This document shows, in pieces, positions 22,879 through 33,140 of a DNA stretch of 64,000 nt. Each line of letters starts with the position of its first letter. Position 1 is the stretch's first letter. The translations under genes were made by a program, and so were the position numbers. Location: the NCBI GenBank assembly GCA_017469785.1, contig JAFUFU010000010.1, positions 42,593 through 106,592 of the forward strand, written 5' to 3'. Source of the DNA: Treponema sp. (GTDB lineage Bacteria; Spirochaetota; Spirochaetia; Treponematales; Treponemataceae). The notes under the pieces were generated by a model that saw only the letters and a list, made by a program, of their open reading frames with translations, searched no databases and was not told where the DNA came from.

Positions 22879-23240
22879 CAAAAGAAAGTTTTTTTAATTT
22901 TACCTGCGGTTTGCACCCCAGCAACTTTCTGCTATTATATTGGAAGATTTTATAACACATTTTCGTCTGCTTCCATGAAAACGGCTGGGGCAAGCTTTAA
23001 TTTAAATTTACAATGACTTCTTTTTTGTTACAATAAAATCAAATTAAACTAGTGTGACATTCTCCATGAAAGTGTCTTTTTTAGTTCTTTGACAGACAGG
23101 AAAAAAGGGAGGCTCAGAAAATCATGGGCTTTTGAGCCGTAAAGAAAACACATTTTTTACAAAGAATAAGTGTGTTTCTTTTACGGAAATGCCTTTATAA
23201 GCAAATCGTGTAGAAATTGTAGCATCTGCGAACCAGTACG
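22879..23240. other. Gene-free AT-rich stretch
   Basis: No gene is supported here. A short inverted repeat (GGCTCA near 23111 and TGAGCC near 23133) and a T-rich run near 23080 are seen; neither is clearly functional. It separates the toxin-antitoxin operon from the Rhs relic. Confidence 0.5.
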
Positions 23241-23552
23241 ACAATTGAGCAGGACGCCCCGATAGAGGCTCTTGCCGACACGAGCGTTCTGGCTCCGATT
23301 TTCTCAGAGAGAGTCGGAAAAGATGTCTACAAGGAAGATTACGGCTGGGCTGTATCGAATCCCGACAGGGGCAAGAAAAAGAAGAGTGCGGAAAGCACAT
23401 TGAACAGCGGCATTTACCAGCGGAAATTCAGCTGGGACGAGCGGAACATGCTGATCCAAAGCTCGGATGCCCTGCACACCGTCAGATAAAAACGGAATAA
23501 TGCAAATCTTCCAGGCATGGGTGGCTTGTTCAATCCAATCAATGGCAATTAA
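23241..23552 (+). pseudogene. Rhs core relic with internal deletion
   Basis: Frame +23241 gives TIEQD, then DYGW and FSWDERNMLIQSSDALHTV, matching TVEQD, DYGW and YTWDEKNRLIASADSSYTV of the intact Rhs protein (its residues about 620-700). A stop at 23487 follows, and then, after a deletion, NLPGMGGLFNPINGN from the core/tip junction with a stop at 23550. The tip is absent. It is the decayed end of another Rhs gene on the same strand as the main one. Confidence 0.85.
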
Positions 23553-23585
23553 GGTAAGAAGACATTACTGAAATGCGTAATATCA

Positions 23586-25178
23586 TTATTTCACTTTCCA
23601 GCCCAAAAGACCTTTGCCCTCGCTTGAAAAGACGAGCGCGATTTTGTGCATTGCCTTTCCGCTCACGGCGAATCGGTCTGAGTAGCCTTTCTCGTCAATT
23701 TGAGCCAATCCTTCCTCGGCTTCCTCGGCGACTTCTTCAAAAGCCCTGCCTTTGTCCATTTTCAGCTCGAAAATGTAGACAGCGTTCGGCAGCGTCACAA
23801 TTACATCGCTTCTGCCGTACTGATTCTGCAGCTCGCTCACTACATCGAAGCCCGTCATTCGGAACATCACATGCGTGACGGACTCGTAATAATTTTCGCA
23901 CATATTTTTCTGAATGACCGTGGGCAAGTCGGCGATTGCGGCTTGGATTATACGAAGCGCACGGTCGATGTTATTTTCGGTCAAAGCGATGCACAAATTG
24001 TCGATTGCAAGCCCCAGGTCGTCATCGGGAACTTTGACGAATTTTTTGAGGACTGCGTTCAGAAAACCTTTTTCAATCTCTTCGTTCGGAAAACCGAGCG
24101 TGTAAATTCTCCGCTCTTTCTGAAAATCTTTTATCGTAAGATAGCCACTCTGGTAAATCACTGGGAGCATATTTTTTGATTCTGGGTCGTAGTTCTTGAA
24201 CTGCTCTTCGGTCGCCTTTCTTCCGTTCAAGATTGACTGCAACTGCAAGGGCTGATTCTGCAAGGTTTTCACCAAGAATGACGGCGTTCCGCTTTCAAAC
24301 CAGTACGAGCCGAAATCACTATCATTCAAACATTTTAAAAGGCAGAAAGGATTGTAAACTCCTTCTGATTCCGGGGAAAAATGATAGCCGTCGTATATTT
24401 TTGCAAGTTTTTGCTTCGCTTCCTCAACGGTCATTTTCTGTTCAGAAGCCAGACACGCGATTTCAGGCTGAAAATATTCTTCGAGTTCCGTTTCAGAAAT
24501 TCCGCAGATTGTGGAGTATTTATTTGTCAAACTGATGTCGTCAAGCTGATTCAAGCCGCTGAAAATGTTCACATTGCTCACTTTTGTGATTCCTGTGATG
24601 AACAAAAAACGCAGTGAATCTTCATTATCTTTCAGCGGACTGTAAAAATCCCGTAAGATACTTCGATTTTTTTCTTCGTACTCGGAATAAACCGCGTCAA
24701 GAATCGGCTTGTCATATTCATCGATTAAGACCACAACTTGTTTGCCGGTTTTTTCTTGGGCAACATTCATTAAGGTTTCTAATCGTCCGCTGTAATTTTC
24801 TATATCATAATCAGAAATTGAAATTTCATATTTTTTTTCAAATTCAGAAAGAACGCGATTTAAATATTTTTTTAAGTGCGCATCATCTTCAAATCCGCCA
24901 CCTCCAAAGCTGATTCTGAACACAGGGTATTCCACCCAGTCCTTCTCAAGCTCGCCAAGCGCAAGCCCCTCAAAAAGTTCTTTCTGCCCCAAAAAATAAT
25001 AATACATCGTTGAAAGCAAAAGGCTCTTCCCGAATCGGCGAGGGCGCGACAAAAAATAGGGATGATTGTCATTAGCCATTTCGTAGACGAAGCGAGTTTT
25101 ATCCACATAAACGCAGTTGCGGGTTCTTACATTCTTGAAATCCTGCAAGCCGATTGGCAAGTGTCTTCTGCTTTCCAT
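23586..25178 (-). CDS. AAA-ATPase-like / PD-(D/E)XK nuclease protein (DUF1703 type)
   Basis: This 530-residue protein starts MESRRHLPIGLQDF; the longer frame upstream has no family similarity. The N-terminal part is the AAA-ATPase-like domain with a degenerate P-loop (SRPRRFGKSLLLS) and the LIDEYDKPI Walker B (near residue 155). The C-terminal 100 residues hold a PD-(D/E)XK nuclease-like fold (GRSDVIVTLPNAVYIFELKMDKG). Such genes are highly repeated in Bacteroidetes and treponemes and have unknown roles, perhaps mobile-element or defence related. A TATAAT ends 6 nt before the ATG, so the mRNA may be leaderless. It abuts the Rhs relic. Confidence 0.82.
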   Translation of the reverse strand: MESRRHLPIGLQDFKNVRTRNCVYVDKTRFVYEMANDNHPYFLSRPRRFGKSLLLSTMYYYFLGQKELFEGLALGELEKDWVEYPVFRISFGGGGFEDDAHLKKYLNRVLSEFEKKYEISISDYDIENYSGRLETLMNVAQEKTGKQVVVLIDEYDKPILDAVYSEYEEKNRSILRDFYSPLKDNEDSLRFLFITGITKVSNVNIFSGLNQLDDISLTNKYSTICGISETELEEYFQPEIACLASEQKMTVEEAKQKLAKIYDGYHFSPESEGVYNPFCLLKCLNDSDFGSYWFESGTPSFLVKTLQNQPLQLQSILNGRKATEEQFKNYDPESKNMLPVIYQSGYLTIKDFQKERRIYTLGFPNEEIEKGFLNAVLKKFVKVPDDDLGLAIDNLCIALTENNIDRALRIIQAAIADLPTVIQKNMCENYYESVTHVMFRMTGFDVVSELQNQYGRSDVIVTLPNAVYIFELKMDKGRAFEEVAEEAEEGLAQIDEKGYSDRFAVSGKAMHKIALVFSSEGKGLLGWKVK

Positions 25179-25402
25179 AAGATGATTATAGCACGGAAAT
25201 TGATTTTCTGAAAGATAAAAAAAATCACTACATAGGAGTCTCCCGAAGAGCTGTGCTGCGAAGGGCGGGGGGCAGAACCTTGACTCCAGCCACTCATAAA
25301 ATAGGCAGGGAGGGGGAAAAAAGAGATAAAAAAGGTGTCCTTTGAAGTGCACTTCATTCACAAGCTGCACTCCTCGGGCCACCCCTTTTTTATTCGTTTA
25401 GA

Positions 25403-27505
25403 TTATACCGTGAACAGGTCAATCTGACCGCCAATCTGATCTACGGCAGCTTCTACGCTGTCAGCAATTTCGTTGAGGGAGTCGCTTGATGTTCTGATGT
25501 TGTCGGCGCTTTTGGAAATCTTGTCCATACTCTGCCTGATTACGTCTGTCGTATCACGAAGCTGGTCAACTTCCACGAGGATTGCCTTGTTTCCTTCTGC
25601 CATTTCATGGGATGCGGCACGAACTTCGGTTGTGTTGTCGTTCATGACTTTGAGGGCGTCACCAATCTGGCGTGAACCTTCCTGTTGCTCTTCCATTGCT
25701 GACTTTATCTGAAGGACAAGCTGCTGGGTCGATGTGATGGATTCGTTGACCGCCGTGAAGGCATCGCTTGAAGCCTGAGATGCATTTACTACATCATTGA
25801 TGGATTTCTGGATTTTTTTCAGTTCCTCGCCGATTGTCTTTGACTGAATGCTTGAAGTCTCGGAAAGTTTTCTGATTTCTTCTGCGACGACGCTGAATCC
25901 CTGACCTGCGACGCCTGCATGGGCCGCTTCGATTGCGGCGTTCATAGCAAGAAGATTTGTCTCGCTTGCGATGCTGCTGATTGTCTTGTTTGCATTCTGG
26001 AGTGCCTTTGACTGTTCCTCGATTGCGCGAATACGCTCGTTTACGTCGCTCTGCCGGCGAATTCCGTCTTCAGCGTTGCTGATGAGTCCTTCAAATGACT
26101 CTGCCATGTGGGTGACGGAAGTGTTTACGCTCCTGATATTTCCAATCATTTCTTCAACAGCGGCGCTCGCCTGGCTGACACCCGATGACTGAGTCTCAAT
26201 CATGTGCTCAAGGGATTCTATGTTCTTTGAGATTTCCTCTACGGCGCTTGCTGTCTGGGAAACGCTTGAAGCCTGATTCTGAACCTGTGACTCGATGTTG
26301 TTTAAGTCCGTGATTATTTCCCCGATTGATTGTCCGTTCTCTTCGATTCGTTTTTGCAAGCCTACATTGACGTCACCAAGAGTTTCCTCTGAATCCTTTA
26401 CACCACTGATAATCGTGCGGAGTTTTTCCATGAAGGCGTTGAATCCGTCACCCAAGGCGCCGATTTCGTTCCGGCTTTTTACGGCAATCTGCTGCGTGAG
26501 ATCCGCGTCTCCGGACGCAATCTGATGAATTGATGACTGCACGACCCTGAGAGGCTTGACGGCCACAATTAGAATTACTGAACATGCGGCCGAAATGATG
26601 ATTCCTGCCAAAACACAGATAATGATAATGACTTTTTGCAGGGAGTTTCCCGCTGCATCAATCTGGCTTTGCGGAATGGTAAGAATCGCTGACCATGGAG
26701 TACCAGACACCGGAGCAAACGAAGCGAATGTCTTTGTTCCATTTTGATCTATGTAGTAGCCTTCGCCGACCTGACCTGTGCAGGCTTTCTTTGCTATCTC
26801 ATCAAGGCCTTTGTAGCCTGCCTTGTCGCTGTATGACAAGTCCATGTATTTGCTCATGCCGCGAATATGTGAGATGAGTACGCCGTTTGAGCCGACCAGA
26901 ATGGCTTTTCCGGCTTTTCCCATGGTAAGCTCACCAAGCATTTTATCGATTTCGTCGAGTTTCACGGCTCCGGCGAAAACACCAATAAGTTTCCCTTTTC
27001 CGTCGTAAGCCGGGCGGGCGATATAGTAGCACACCGAGCCGTCTGTCTGAAAGTCAATATTGGATACATAAAGGGCTTTCTTGTCGTTCATAATCGAGCG
27101 GAAGAAGGGTTTTGATATTACGGTGAGAATCTTTCCGTCGCTTGAGTGTCCGACTCCGTCAGGCGTGCAGAACATCACGTAATTGAAGAGCTTGTTTCGG
27201 ATTGATTCATGACTCAAAAGCCAGTCGATGATATCCGACGGATTCCCGGCTTTTGTCACGTCGTTGTCAGAATAGATTCGGAGATCGTTGACAAGGACTT
27301 CGTTCCAGTATTGTATTTTTCCGGCGTCTTCCGCAATGACTTTTTCGCTGAAAGATGAATAGTCTTCCTTTGAAAATGCCTTTACATTGTGGACGATAAT
27401 CAGGTTCAGTCCGACAAATGCAACGATAAGGATTCCCAATATGTAGGTTGAAAATTCTGCCGCCAGGTGAGAGTATTTTTTCGTTCCGTTTTCTTGTGTG
27501 TTCAT
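25403..27505 (-). CDS. Methyl-accepting chemotaxis protein
   Basis: This 700-residue protein has a membrane helix at about residues 17-40, an extracytoplasmic Cache-type sensor (about 45-285, with [16 protein letters not shown]), a second helix (about 290-315), a HAMP linker, and a long signalling coil with the kinase-contact tip [21 protein letters not shown] and [11 protein letters not shown]. It has no CheB/CheR-binding pentapeptide. It lies 11 nt after the peptide-binding lipoprotein gene with its own AGGAG site, so both are probably cotranscribed, and the receptor may sense the bound peptide or a related amino acid. Confidence 0.93.
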   Translation of the reverse strand: MNTQENGTKKYSHLAAEFSTYILGILIVAFVGLNLIIVHNVKAFSKEDYSSFSEKVIAEDAGKIQYWNEVLVNDLRIYSDNDVTKAGNPSDIIDWLLSHESIRNKLFNYVMFCTPDGVGHSSDGKILTVISKPFFRSIMNDKKALYVSNIDFQTDGSVCYYIARPAYDGKGKLIGVFAGAVKLDEIDKMLGELTMGKAGKAILVGSNGVLISHIRGMSKYMDLSYSDKAGYKGLDEIAKKACTGQVGEGYYIDQNGTKTFASFAPVSGTPWSAILTIPQSQIDAAGNSLQKVIIIICVLAGIIISAACSVILIVAVKPLRVVQSSIHQIASGDADLTQQIAVKSRNEIGALGDGFNAFMEKLRTIISGVKDSEETLGDVNVGLQKRIEENGQSIGEIITDLNNIESQVQNQASSVSQTASAVEEISKNIESLEHMIETQSSGVSQASAAVEEMIGNIRSVNTSVTHMAESFEGLISNAEDGIRRQSDVNERIRAIEEQSKALQNANKTISSIASETNLLAMNAAIEAAHAGVAGQGFSVVAEEIRKLSETSSIQSKTIGEELKKIQKSINDVVNASQASSDAFTAVNESITSTQQLVLQIKSAMEEQQEGSRQIGDALKVMNDNTTEVRAASHEMAEGNKAILVEVDQLRDTTDVIRQSMDKISKSADNIRTSSDSLNEIADSVEAAVDQIGGQIDLFTV

Positions 27506-27516
27506 ACAGACTGCTC

Positions 27517-29178
27517 CTATTTAGACGTTGTCTTGTAGATTCGATTGATGGCAACAGCGTGGAAAGCTATGTTTTTGACATTGCTTTTTATCAGGTTCGC
27601 ATTGCATTTCTGATAAATCGGTGAAATGACCGCATCTTCCATAATCATGCCTTCTGCCTTTTTAAGGGCAAGCCACCGTTCATTGATTTTTGTACACAAA
27701 TCACCGTCGGTACAGCTTGCAATCAGGGCGTTATAAACCGGATTGAAATAATTTCCCTGATTGTTGTCGTTGCCGGTGACCCACATGGCAAGATATGTCA
27801 TTGGATCGGCATAATCAGGCCCCCAGTTGTTCAGGCCGAATTGGAAGGCTCCTGAACTCATGATTTTTCGGCGCTCGCTTTTGGGAACTGCTTTTACCGT
27901 GATATGAACCTCTGGGAACAAATCTTCAATCTGACTTTTGATTGAATTTGATGCGATGACTTGTGTCTCTCCGTCGGCTGTCAAAAGCTCAAGGTCAAGG
28001 CGTTTTATCCCCAGCTCACTTAAGGCATTCCTGAAGAAAATCTTGGCCTGCTGGGGGTTATATGCGCATGAGTCAGGGAATTCTATGCCTTTAGGGGTAA
28101 AATCGGAGCCTGACTGGGAAAAGGCAAAGCCACGGGGGATGGCTCCGTAAGCTGCTGCCGAGCCGTCAGCCATCTCTGTTACGACTCGCTCCCGGTCAAT
28201 CGCAAGACTGAATGCCCGGCGCAGGTTCTTGTTTGCAAAATTGCTGTCATCGAAGTTGTATGTGATATAATACAAGAATCCTGAATCAACCGGACGGAAC
28301 TCAGGATCCTGCTTCATTTTTTCAACGGCATCGCCTGAAAGTTCGACGAAATCAAGCTGTCCGCTCTTATACTTCTGAAGGGCCTGGTTACCGTCATTCA
28401 GGACTTCATAATGGATGCCTCCGAGCTTGACCTTTGCCGCGTCGTAATATGCCGTGTTCTTTATGAAAGAAATTGATTTTCCGTTCATACTGTATTCGGT
28501 AAGAATGAATGCGCCGTTTGCAAGACAGGTATCGGGACTTGTTGCATATTTGTCGCCGCATTTTTCGACGAAAGCCTTGTTTGCCGGATAGAAAGTACAG
28601 AAATAGAGAAGCTGGTCAAAATAAGAGACTGGGACTTGCAGCTCCACCTCAAAAGTGAATTCATCGACTGCCCGTACGCCAAGCTGGTTCGGTTCCATCT
28701 GTCCCGCCTGAATTGCGGTGGCGTTTTTGATTTGGGCGATGTCGCTTATCATGAATGCATATTCTGAATTCGTGGCAGGATCAATGGCCCTCTGCCAGCC
28801 ATAGACAAAGTCGTAGGCCGTAACCTGTTCCCCGTTTGACCAATAAACATCGTCACGGAGCTTGAAAGTGTAGTGAAGGCCGTCAGCTGAGACTGTTTCT
28901 TCCTTGCAGATTGCTTTCTGAACCGAGCCGTCATCAGCCATCTGCATGAGGCCGTCAATCATGTTACCGATAAGCTCAAAAGACGTGGCGAATACGGCCG
29001 TCTGCTGGTCAAGAGCTTCGTTTGCAGCTTCGATTGATACATTAAGGACAGAACCCCGCACTGATTTGTCAGGGAGTGGCCCTTTTAAAGCCTTGTGCTG
29101 TTTTTTCTCACAACCAGAAAGAAGTATGGCAACGCCGAACAGAAGGGACGCCGCTAGTTTTAGAAAGTGTTTGTTCAT
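27517..29178 (-). CDS. Peptide ABC transporter substrate-binding lipoprotein (OppA-like)
   Basis: This 553-residue protein starts with a lipoprotein signal ([15 protein letters not shown], Cys near residue 23). It is an SBP family 5 member with the domain order and motifs of Opp[26 protein letters not shown] near residues 105-130, and [14 protein letters not shown]. The length is normal. No permease or ATPase gene is adjacent; the only cotranscribed neighbour is an MCP, which suggests either a scattered transporter or a sensory role. A GGAG site precedes the ATG. Confidence 0.93.
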   Translation of the reverse strand: MNKHFLKLAASLLFGVAILLSGCEKKQHKALKGPLPDKSVRGSVLNVSIEAANEALDQQTAVFATSFELIGNMIDGLMQMADDGSVQKAICKEETVSADGLHYTFKLRDDVYWSNGEQVTAYDFVYGWQRAIDPATNSEYAFMISDIAQIKNATAIQAGQMEPNQLGVRAVDEFTFEVELQVPVSYFDQLLYFCTFYPANKAFVEKCGDKYATSPDTCLANGAFILTEYSMNGKSISFIKNTAYYDAAKVKLGGIHYEVLNDGNQALQKYKSGQLDFVELSGDAVEKMKQDPEFRPVDSGFLYYITYNFDDSNFANKNLRRAFSLAIDRERVVTEMADGSAAAYGAIPRGFAFSQSGSDFTPKGIEFPDSCAYNPQQAKIFFRNALSELGIKRLDLELLTADGETQVIASNSIKSQIEDLFPEVHITVKAVPKSERRKIMSSGAFQFGLNNWGPDYADPMTYLAMWVTGNDNNQGNYFNPVYNALIASCTDGDLCTKINERWLALKKAEGMIMEDAVISPIYQKCNANLIKSNVKNIAFHAVAINRIYKTTSK

Positions 29179-29277
29179 TTAGAACTCCTAAAGTATAGAA
29201 AAATCTTTCCCTATAATGATACTCACGAAATACTTTGATTTCAATATAAATCCCTTTTTTTTTGTGAGCGCTTGCAA

Positions 29278-29283
29278 TATAAT
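29278..29283 (+). promoter_or_regulatory. Probable -10 element of ispG
   Basis: A consensus TATAAT lies 7 nt before the chosen ATG of ispG; the -35 region is poor. The close spacing suggests a very short leader, although an AGGAAAC sequence overlaps this gap. Confidence 0.4.
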
Positions 29284-29290
29284 AGGAAAC

Positions 29291-30394
29291 ATGCATAAGG
29301 AATTTTTCACGCCCCGCGAGGTTACTGTGGGCGGATTTGGAAATGTTGATAAAATCATCGTTGGCGGCGCAAATCCTGTCACGATTCAGACTATGTGGAA
29401 AGAGGGGATTATCGGTGTAAAGGATAATCCTGAAAAACTTGAGGAAATCCGGAATAAAATCGCCTCGCTTAAAATGCTGGGCTGTGACATTATCCGCTTT
29501 GCAGTTCCAGACATGGAAAGCGCGGAAAGTTTTATCGAAATCTGTAAATCTACTTCCATGCCGCTGGTTGCGGACATTCACTTTGATTACCGCTTGGCTT
29601 TGAAATGCCTTGAAGGACCTGTGGCGGCAATCCGAATCAATCCTGGCAATATTGGCGCCCGCGACCGCGTTGAGGCCGTCGTGAATGGCTGCCGCGAGAA
29701 AGGCGTCGCTATCCGAATCGGCGTGAATTCCGGCTCTCTTCCCCATGATTTAAGGGAAATGGTTGAGTCCGGCAAAATGAGCCGGGCTGTGGCTTTGAGT
29801 GAGACCGCTGCCCGTGAGTCCGCTGTCTTTGACGAGCTTAATTTTGACCAGTTTGTGGTGAGCATGAAGGCAAGTTCCGTCGCTGAGACAATCGAAGCCA
29901 ACGAGGATTTTGCCTCAAAGTACGACATTCCCCTTCATGTGGGCGTTACGGAAGCCGGGCCTTTAATCACAGGAGTCGTAAAATCTACCCTTGCTTTCAG
30001 CCATCTTTTGAATGAGGGAATCGGCTCTACAATCCGCGTTTCCCTTTCTTCCGCTCCAGAAAACGAGGTCATCACCGGCCTTGAGATTTTGCGTGAGTGC
30101 GGAAAGAGGCAGGGTGGAGTGACCCTCGTAAGCTGCCCCCGCTGTGGCAGGCAGGGCTTTGATGTCCACGCATTTATGGACAGGTGGCAGAATAAGCTCC
30201 TTTCAATGAAGAAAAACATCACTGTTGCCGTGATGGGCTGTGTGGTGAACGGGCCTGGAGAGGGAAAGCACGCTGACATAGGAATCGCCGGGGCTGGCGG
30301 AAAGGCAATTATCTTTAAAAAAGGCCAAATTGTACGAACGGTTGACGAAAAAGATGCCGATAATGTATTTGAGGAAATGTTACAGAGCATGTAA
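29291..30394 (+). CDS. ispG: 4-hydroxy-3-methylbut-2-enyl diphosphate synthase (IspG)
   Basis: This 367-residue enzyme converts methylerythritol cyclodiphosphate to HMBPP in the MEP isoprenoid pathway. It keeps the N-terminal TIM-barrel segments (RIGVNSGSL, HVGVTEAGP) and the C-terminal iron-sulfur ligands in SCPRCGRQGFD and MGCVVNGPGEGKHADIGIAG. The start MHKEFFTPREVTVGG is chosen over an ATG 75 nt upstream because family similarity begins there. Flavodoxin or ferredoxin dependence cannot be told from sequence alone. It is divergent from the SBP gene. Confidence 0.96.
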   Translation: MHKEFFTPREVTVGGFGNVDKIIVGGANPVTIQTMWKEGIIGVKDNPEKLEEIRNKIASLKMLGCDIIRFAVPDMESAESFIEICKSTSMPLVADIHFDYRLALKCLEGPVAAIRINPGNIGARDRVEAVVNGCREKGVAIRIGVNSGSLPHDLREMVESGKMSRAVALSETAARESAVFDELNFDQFVVSMKASSVAETIEANEDFASKYDIPLHVGVTEAGPLITGVVKSTLAFSHLLNEGIGSTIRVSLSSAPENEVITGLEILRECGKRQGGVTLVSCPRCGRQGFDVHAFMDRWQNKLLSMKKNITVAVMGCVVNGPGEGKHADIGIAGAGGKAIIFKKGQIVRTVDEKDADNVFEEMLQSM

Positions 30395-30427
30395 AATTAC
30401 ATTTCCCGTCGAGGAAGCAGCTACCTT

Positions 30428-31525
30428 ATGAAAAAGATATTTCTTTCAGCATTTTTGCTTTTTATATTCTCTTCTCTCTTTGCTCAGGTTATGCCCAAAA
30501 AGCCTGAGCCGAATGAGTTCTCATGGCGTATTTTGCAGGATGCTCAGTTCGCCTTTGACAAGGGGAGTTTTTCATCGGCTATGAACCTCGCCAATAAAGC
30601 AAAGGCAAACCGCGTTGCTGAAAGTGACTACGAGGTCTATATCCTTGACGTTGCCCTTTCTCCTCTTGCTGTCCGACGTGCGGGAGAAGATTTTGATGCT
30701 GTTCTTTCCGTGCTTGCTGAGCGAGACCAGACAGAAGCGATTACAATCATAAAAAGATATCTCGAGCTCTATGGCGCAGGCTTCTTCCATTATTCAGTTC
30801 ACGGCATGGAGGACTGGGTTGAAGCAAAACGAGTCTATCCTGAAGCGGATTTTCTGATTGGGAAAATCTACCGTCTTGAAGGTGAGTATTCGACAGCCAT
30901 TGATTTTTATGAGAAAGCCCGGATGAACAGTGGTTTTCTTGATATTCCTGAACAGGAATATGACATTCTGTATGAAATGGCGGACCTGCTGCGACATCAG
31001 CAGGAAAACGAAAAGTACAGGCAGGCACTTCTTTTAATTTTGGACAAGGATCCCAATTACAAAGATTCGGTCCTGCGCAGGGCTATGCTCAAGATAATTG
31101 ATGCCGACAAAGTGACGAATGTGGATCGTTTCTTTGATTTGTTCCGCGCTTCCTCGCCGAAGACTTTGAATGCGCTTTACAATATAAGCGTCATTTTTTC
31201 CGAGGATGGCGAGGCCGAGAATTCTTTGTTTGCATCCGCCTTGGGCAGCGTGGAGTCATTCAGCCATATAATGAATTCAATTTCTGGCCGGGACTCAAGC
31301 TACGAATATAAGGACCTTGCAGGCTTCCTCAAAAAAATCGCCGAATACGAGGATATCGTTCAGTGGTGCGACAAGAATCATTTCTGGGACAATTTAATCG
31401 ATTTTTGCAGGAAGGTTTCTCTTCGCGGAAACATCTTGTATGCAAATGCCATGCTTGATGTCATTGCCGACTATTCACCGGATTCCTACGCTCGGGCCGC
31501 GGCAAAGGCCAGCATAGTCCGCTGA
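30428..31525 (+). CDS. Secreted TPR-like protein, unknown role
   Basis: This 365-residue protein has a clear signal peptide (FLSAFLLFIFSSLFAQ, cut near residue 20) and a helical body with TPR-like pairs (FDKGSFSSAMNLANKAKANR, LEGEYSTAIDFYEKARMNSG). TPR modules mediate protein contacts, and a periplasmic location is expected. I recognise no specific family. It follows ispG by 33 nt, with GAGGAAGC upstream of the ATG, so it may share the ispG transcript. Confidence 0.72.
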   Translation: MKKIFLSAFLLFIFSSLFAQVMPKKPEPNEFSWRILQDAQFAFDKGSFSSAMNLANKAKANRVAESDYEVYILDVALSPLAVRRAGEDFDAVLSVLAERDQTEAITIIKRYLELYGAGFFHYSVHGMEDWVEAKRVYPEADFLIGKIYRLEGEYSTAIDFYEKARMNSGFLDIPEQEYDILYEMADLLRHQQENEKYRQALLLILDKDPNYKDSVLRRAMLKIIDADKVTNVDRFFDLFRASSPKTLNALYNISVIFSEDGEAENSLFASALGSVESFSHIMNSISGRDSSYEYKDLAGFLKKIAEYEDIVQWCDKNHFWDNLIDFCRKVSLRGNILYANAMLDVIADYSPDSYARAAAKASIVR

Positions 31526-31529
31526 CGGC

Positions 31530-33140
31530 TTAATAATGTAATCCGATACCCGCGAAAATCTCGTATTTTTTTATATCCTCGCGCCAGCTCATGTCCAGTT
31601 TTTCAGGATATTTTTTTGCGATAAGGACTCTTCCCATGTCAATGCCGAGGCTTGCGCGCAAAACGATTCCTTTCCAATTCTCCGGAAAAACAAGAAATTC
31701 AAGGCCTCCTGTGTACCATCCGTCTTTCAGTGAAAAAAGCCGGCCGGTCGCTTCATTCTTTGTCAGGGCAAAATCCATGAAAGGAGACATCTGAAGCTCA
31801 AAATTGAATTTGCCGGTCCATGCAAAGCGCCTTGAGAACCATGAATCTTCTCCAAAAATCGCTTCTGACCAGGAAAGCCAGTCTGTGGTAATGACGTGAA
31901 TCGGAATGTCGATGTTGATTGCAATGGCGGAAGGAGCTTTCAGCGCCCTATAGGTGAACAAGTCCTTTCCTGTGACGTATAACTGTTTGTCCCTTACGCC
32001 ACGGATAAGGTTTCCGACGTATTCCCTGTTTGAATTTGTGTGGAAGAAGGTAAAACGCGTGTTGAGGGCAATGTGAGAAAATGCCTTGAATCCCTGAAGC
32101 TCACCGTATATTTTAGGTTCGGTTTCTTCCTGTTGGAAATCATAGCCCATAGAATGTCCGATTTTCAGCGAAAGTCCGTTCCTGAAGTTCCCGTACCAGT
32201 TAATTCTTTCCGTCGAGACAGACTGACCTATGGAAAGAACCGGACTTGCCAAGTCATCGTTATCTATATTGATTTTGTCCCTGTCATAGCTGACTTTTCC
32301 CTCCGTAAAAGGTGTCCAAAACACATAGCCCCAGTTCTCTATGTCAAGGATTTTTACGGGAAGAGAAAGATTGACGTCACTCGTAAAATACTGCTCGTCT
32401 TTGAGAGCCTCATACTCAAGGTCCCGGTTTGCTTCTTCGCTGGCTGTAAGCACAAGGGAAAATCTTTGAAACGGAAGCTCAAATGTAAAGCCTGTGCCTG
32501 TCCAGAATTCAAGTTCATTGACACCACGGGTATAAACCGCGTCAAGGGAATTATTCCATGAACAGATGAACGGACCGATTTGAAAAGGATAGCTGTATTT
32601 GAATTCCGCTCCGAAAGTGAGGTTCTGATTGCCGGTGGAGGTATCTTCCTTTAGCCCTGCGAACACTCCTGCATCAAGCGTATTCATGGTTCCGAGAAAA
32701 TTGACATCCTTGACTTTGATTTTGAAGATAAGCCCGTCATTGGAATCATACTTTGGATAGGGAAGGATAAGAAGATGCCTGGTGTCCTTTGCGTCAATGT
32801 GAATCGAAAGCTGAGTGATTTCAGTGGAATCAGACTCTGAGTCAGCTTTTGGTTCTGAAAGTGAACTGTCTTTGATTTCTACGCTCTGGAATGCCCTTGT
32901 GTTTAAAAGCCGCTGGTTCAGGTCTGAAAGATATTCATCGAGCTCATCTCTGTCTTCAAAAATACGCTCCGTATCAATGGAAACAGTCCGCCGCAGGTCC
33001 CTTTCCCGTGTTTTTTCCAGCGCATAGGTGACATCAGAGATTTTATATTTTTCTGAAAAAGTCTGGAAATTTACGAAGCAAAAAACTTGAATGACTACAA
33101 GAAGAGCCCGTGAAAGTCCTGCAGGAGTCTTAATAGGCAC
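31530..33140 (-). CDS. Outer-membrane beta-barrel protein, Omp85/BamA-like pattern
   Basis: This protein of about 536 residues starts at GTG 33140 (MPIKTPAGLSRALL) with GAGG 5 nt upstream; the ORF extends to 33236 but lacks a better start. A signal peptide (LLVVIQVFCFVNFQTFS) is followed by a POTRA-like region (DDRDELDEYLSDLNQRLLNTRAFQSVEI) and a long series of amphipathic strands ending in GIGLHY, an aromatic C-terminus typical of barrels. The layout resembles Omp85/TamA proteins or other two-partner pores, but no diagnostic motif was found. It overlaps the WbaP-like gene by 11 nt, hence translational coupling and a possible role in exporting or anchoring the glycan. Confidence 0.7.
   Translation of the reverse strand: MPIKTPAGLSRALLVVIQVFCFVNFQTFSEKYKISDVTYALEKTRERDLRRTVSIDTERIFEDRDELDEYLSDLNQRLLNTRAFQSVEIKDSSLSEPKADSESDSTEITQLSIHIDAKDTRHLLILPYPKYDSNDGLIFKIKVKDVNFLGTMNTLDAGVFAGLKEDTSTGNQNLTFGAEFKYSYPFQIGPFICSWNNSLDAVYTRGVNELEFWTGTGFTFELPFQRFSLVLTASEEANRDLEYEALKDEQYFTSDVNLSLPVKILDIENWGYVFWTPFTEGKVSYDRDKINIDNDDLASPVLSIGQSVSTERINWYGNFRNGLSLKIGHSMGYDFQQEETEPKIYGELQGFKAFSHIALNTRFTFFHTNSNREYVGNLIRGVRDKQLYVTGKDLFTYRALKAPSAIAINIDIPIHVITTDWLSWSEAIFGEDSWFSRRFAWTGKFNFELQMSPFMDFALTKNEATGRLFSLKDGWYTGGLEFLVFPENWKGIVLRASLGIDMGRVLIAKKYPEKLDMSWREDIKKYEIFAGIGLHY

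Noticed and set aside
22879-23240. Small gene or RNA in the gap
   Set aside because: No frame with a ribosome site and no extended stem-loop structure could be supported.
23700-24179. 159-codon plus-strand frame opposite the AAA/nuclease gene
   Set aside because: It is an antisense shadow of a clear protein-coding gene.
29108-29746. 212-codon minus-strand frame across the ispG start
   Set aside because: It overlaps the SBP start and ispG coding sequence, is His/Phe-rich, and is the antisense of a well supported gene.
32040-32561. 173-codon plus-strand frame opposite the outer-membrane protein gene
   Set aside because: There is no ribosome site or family similarity; it is the antisense of the supported barrel gene.
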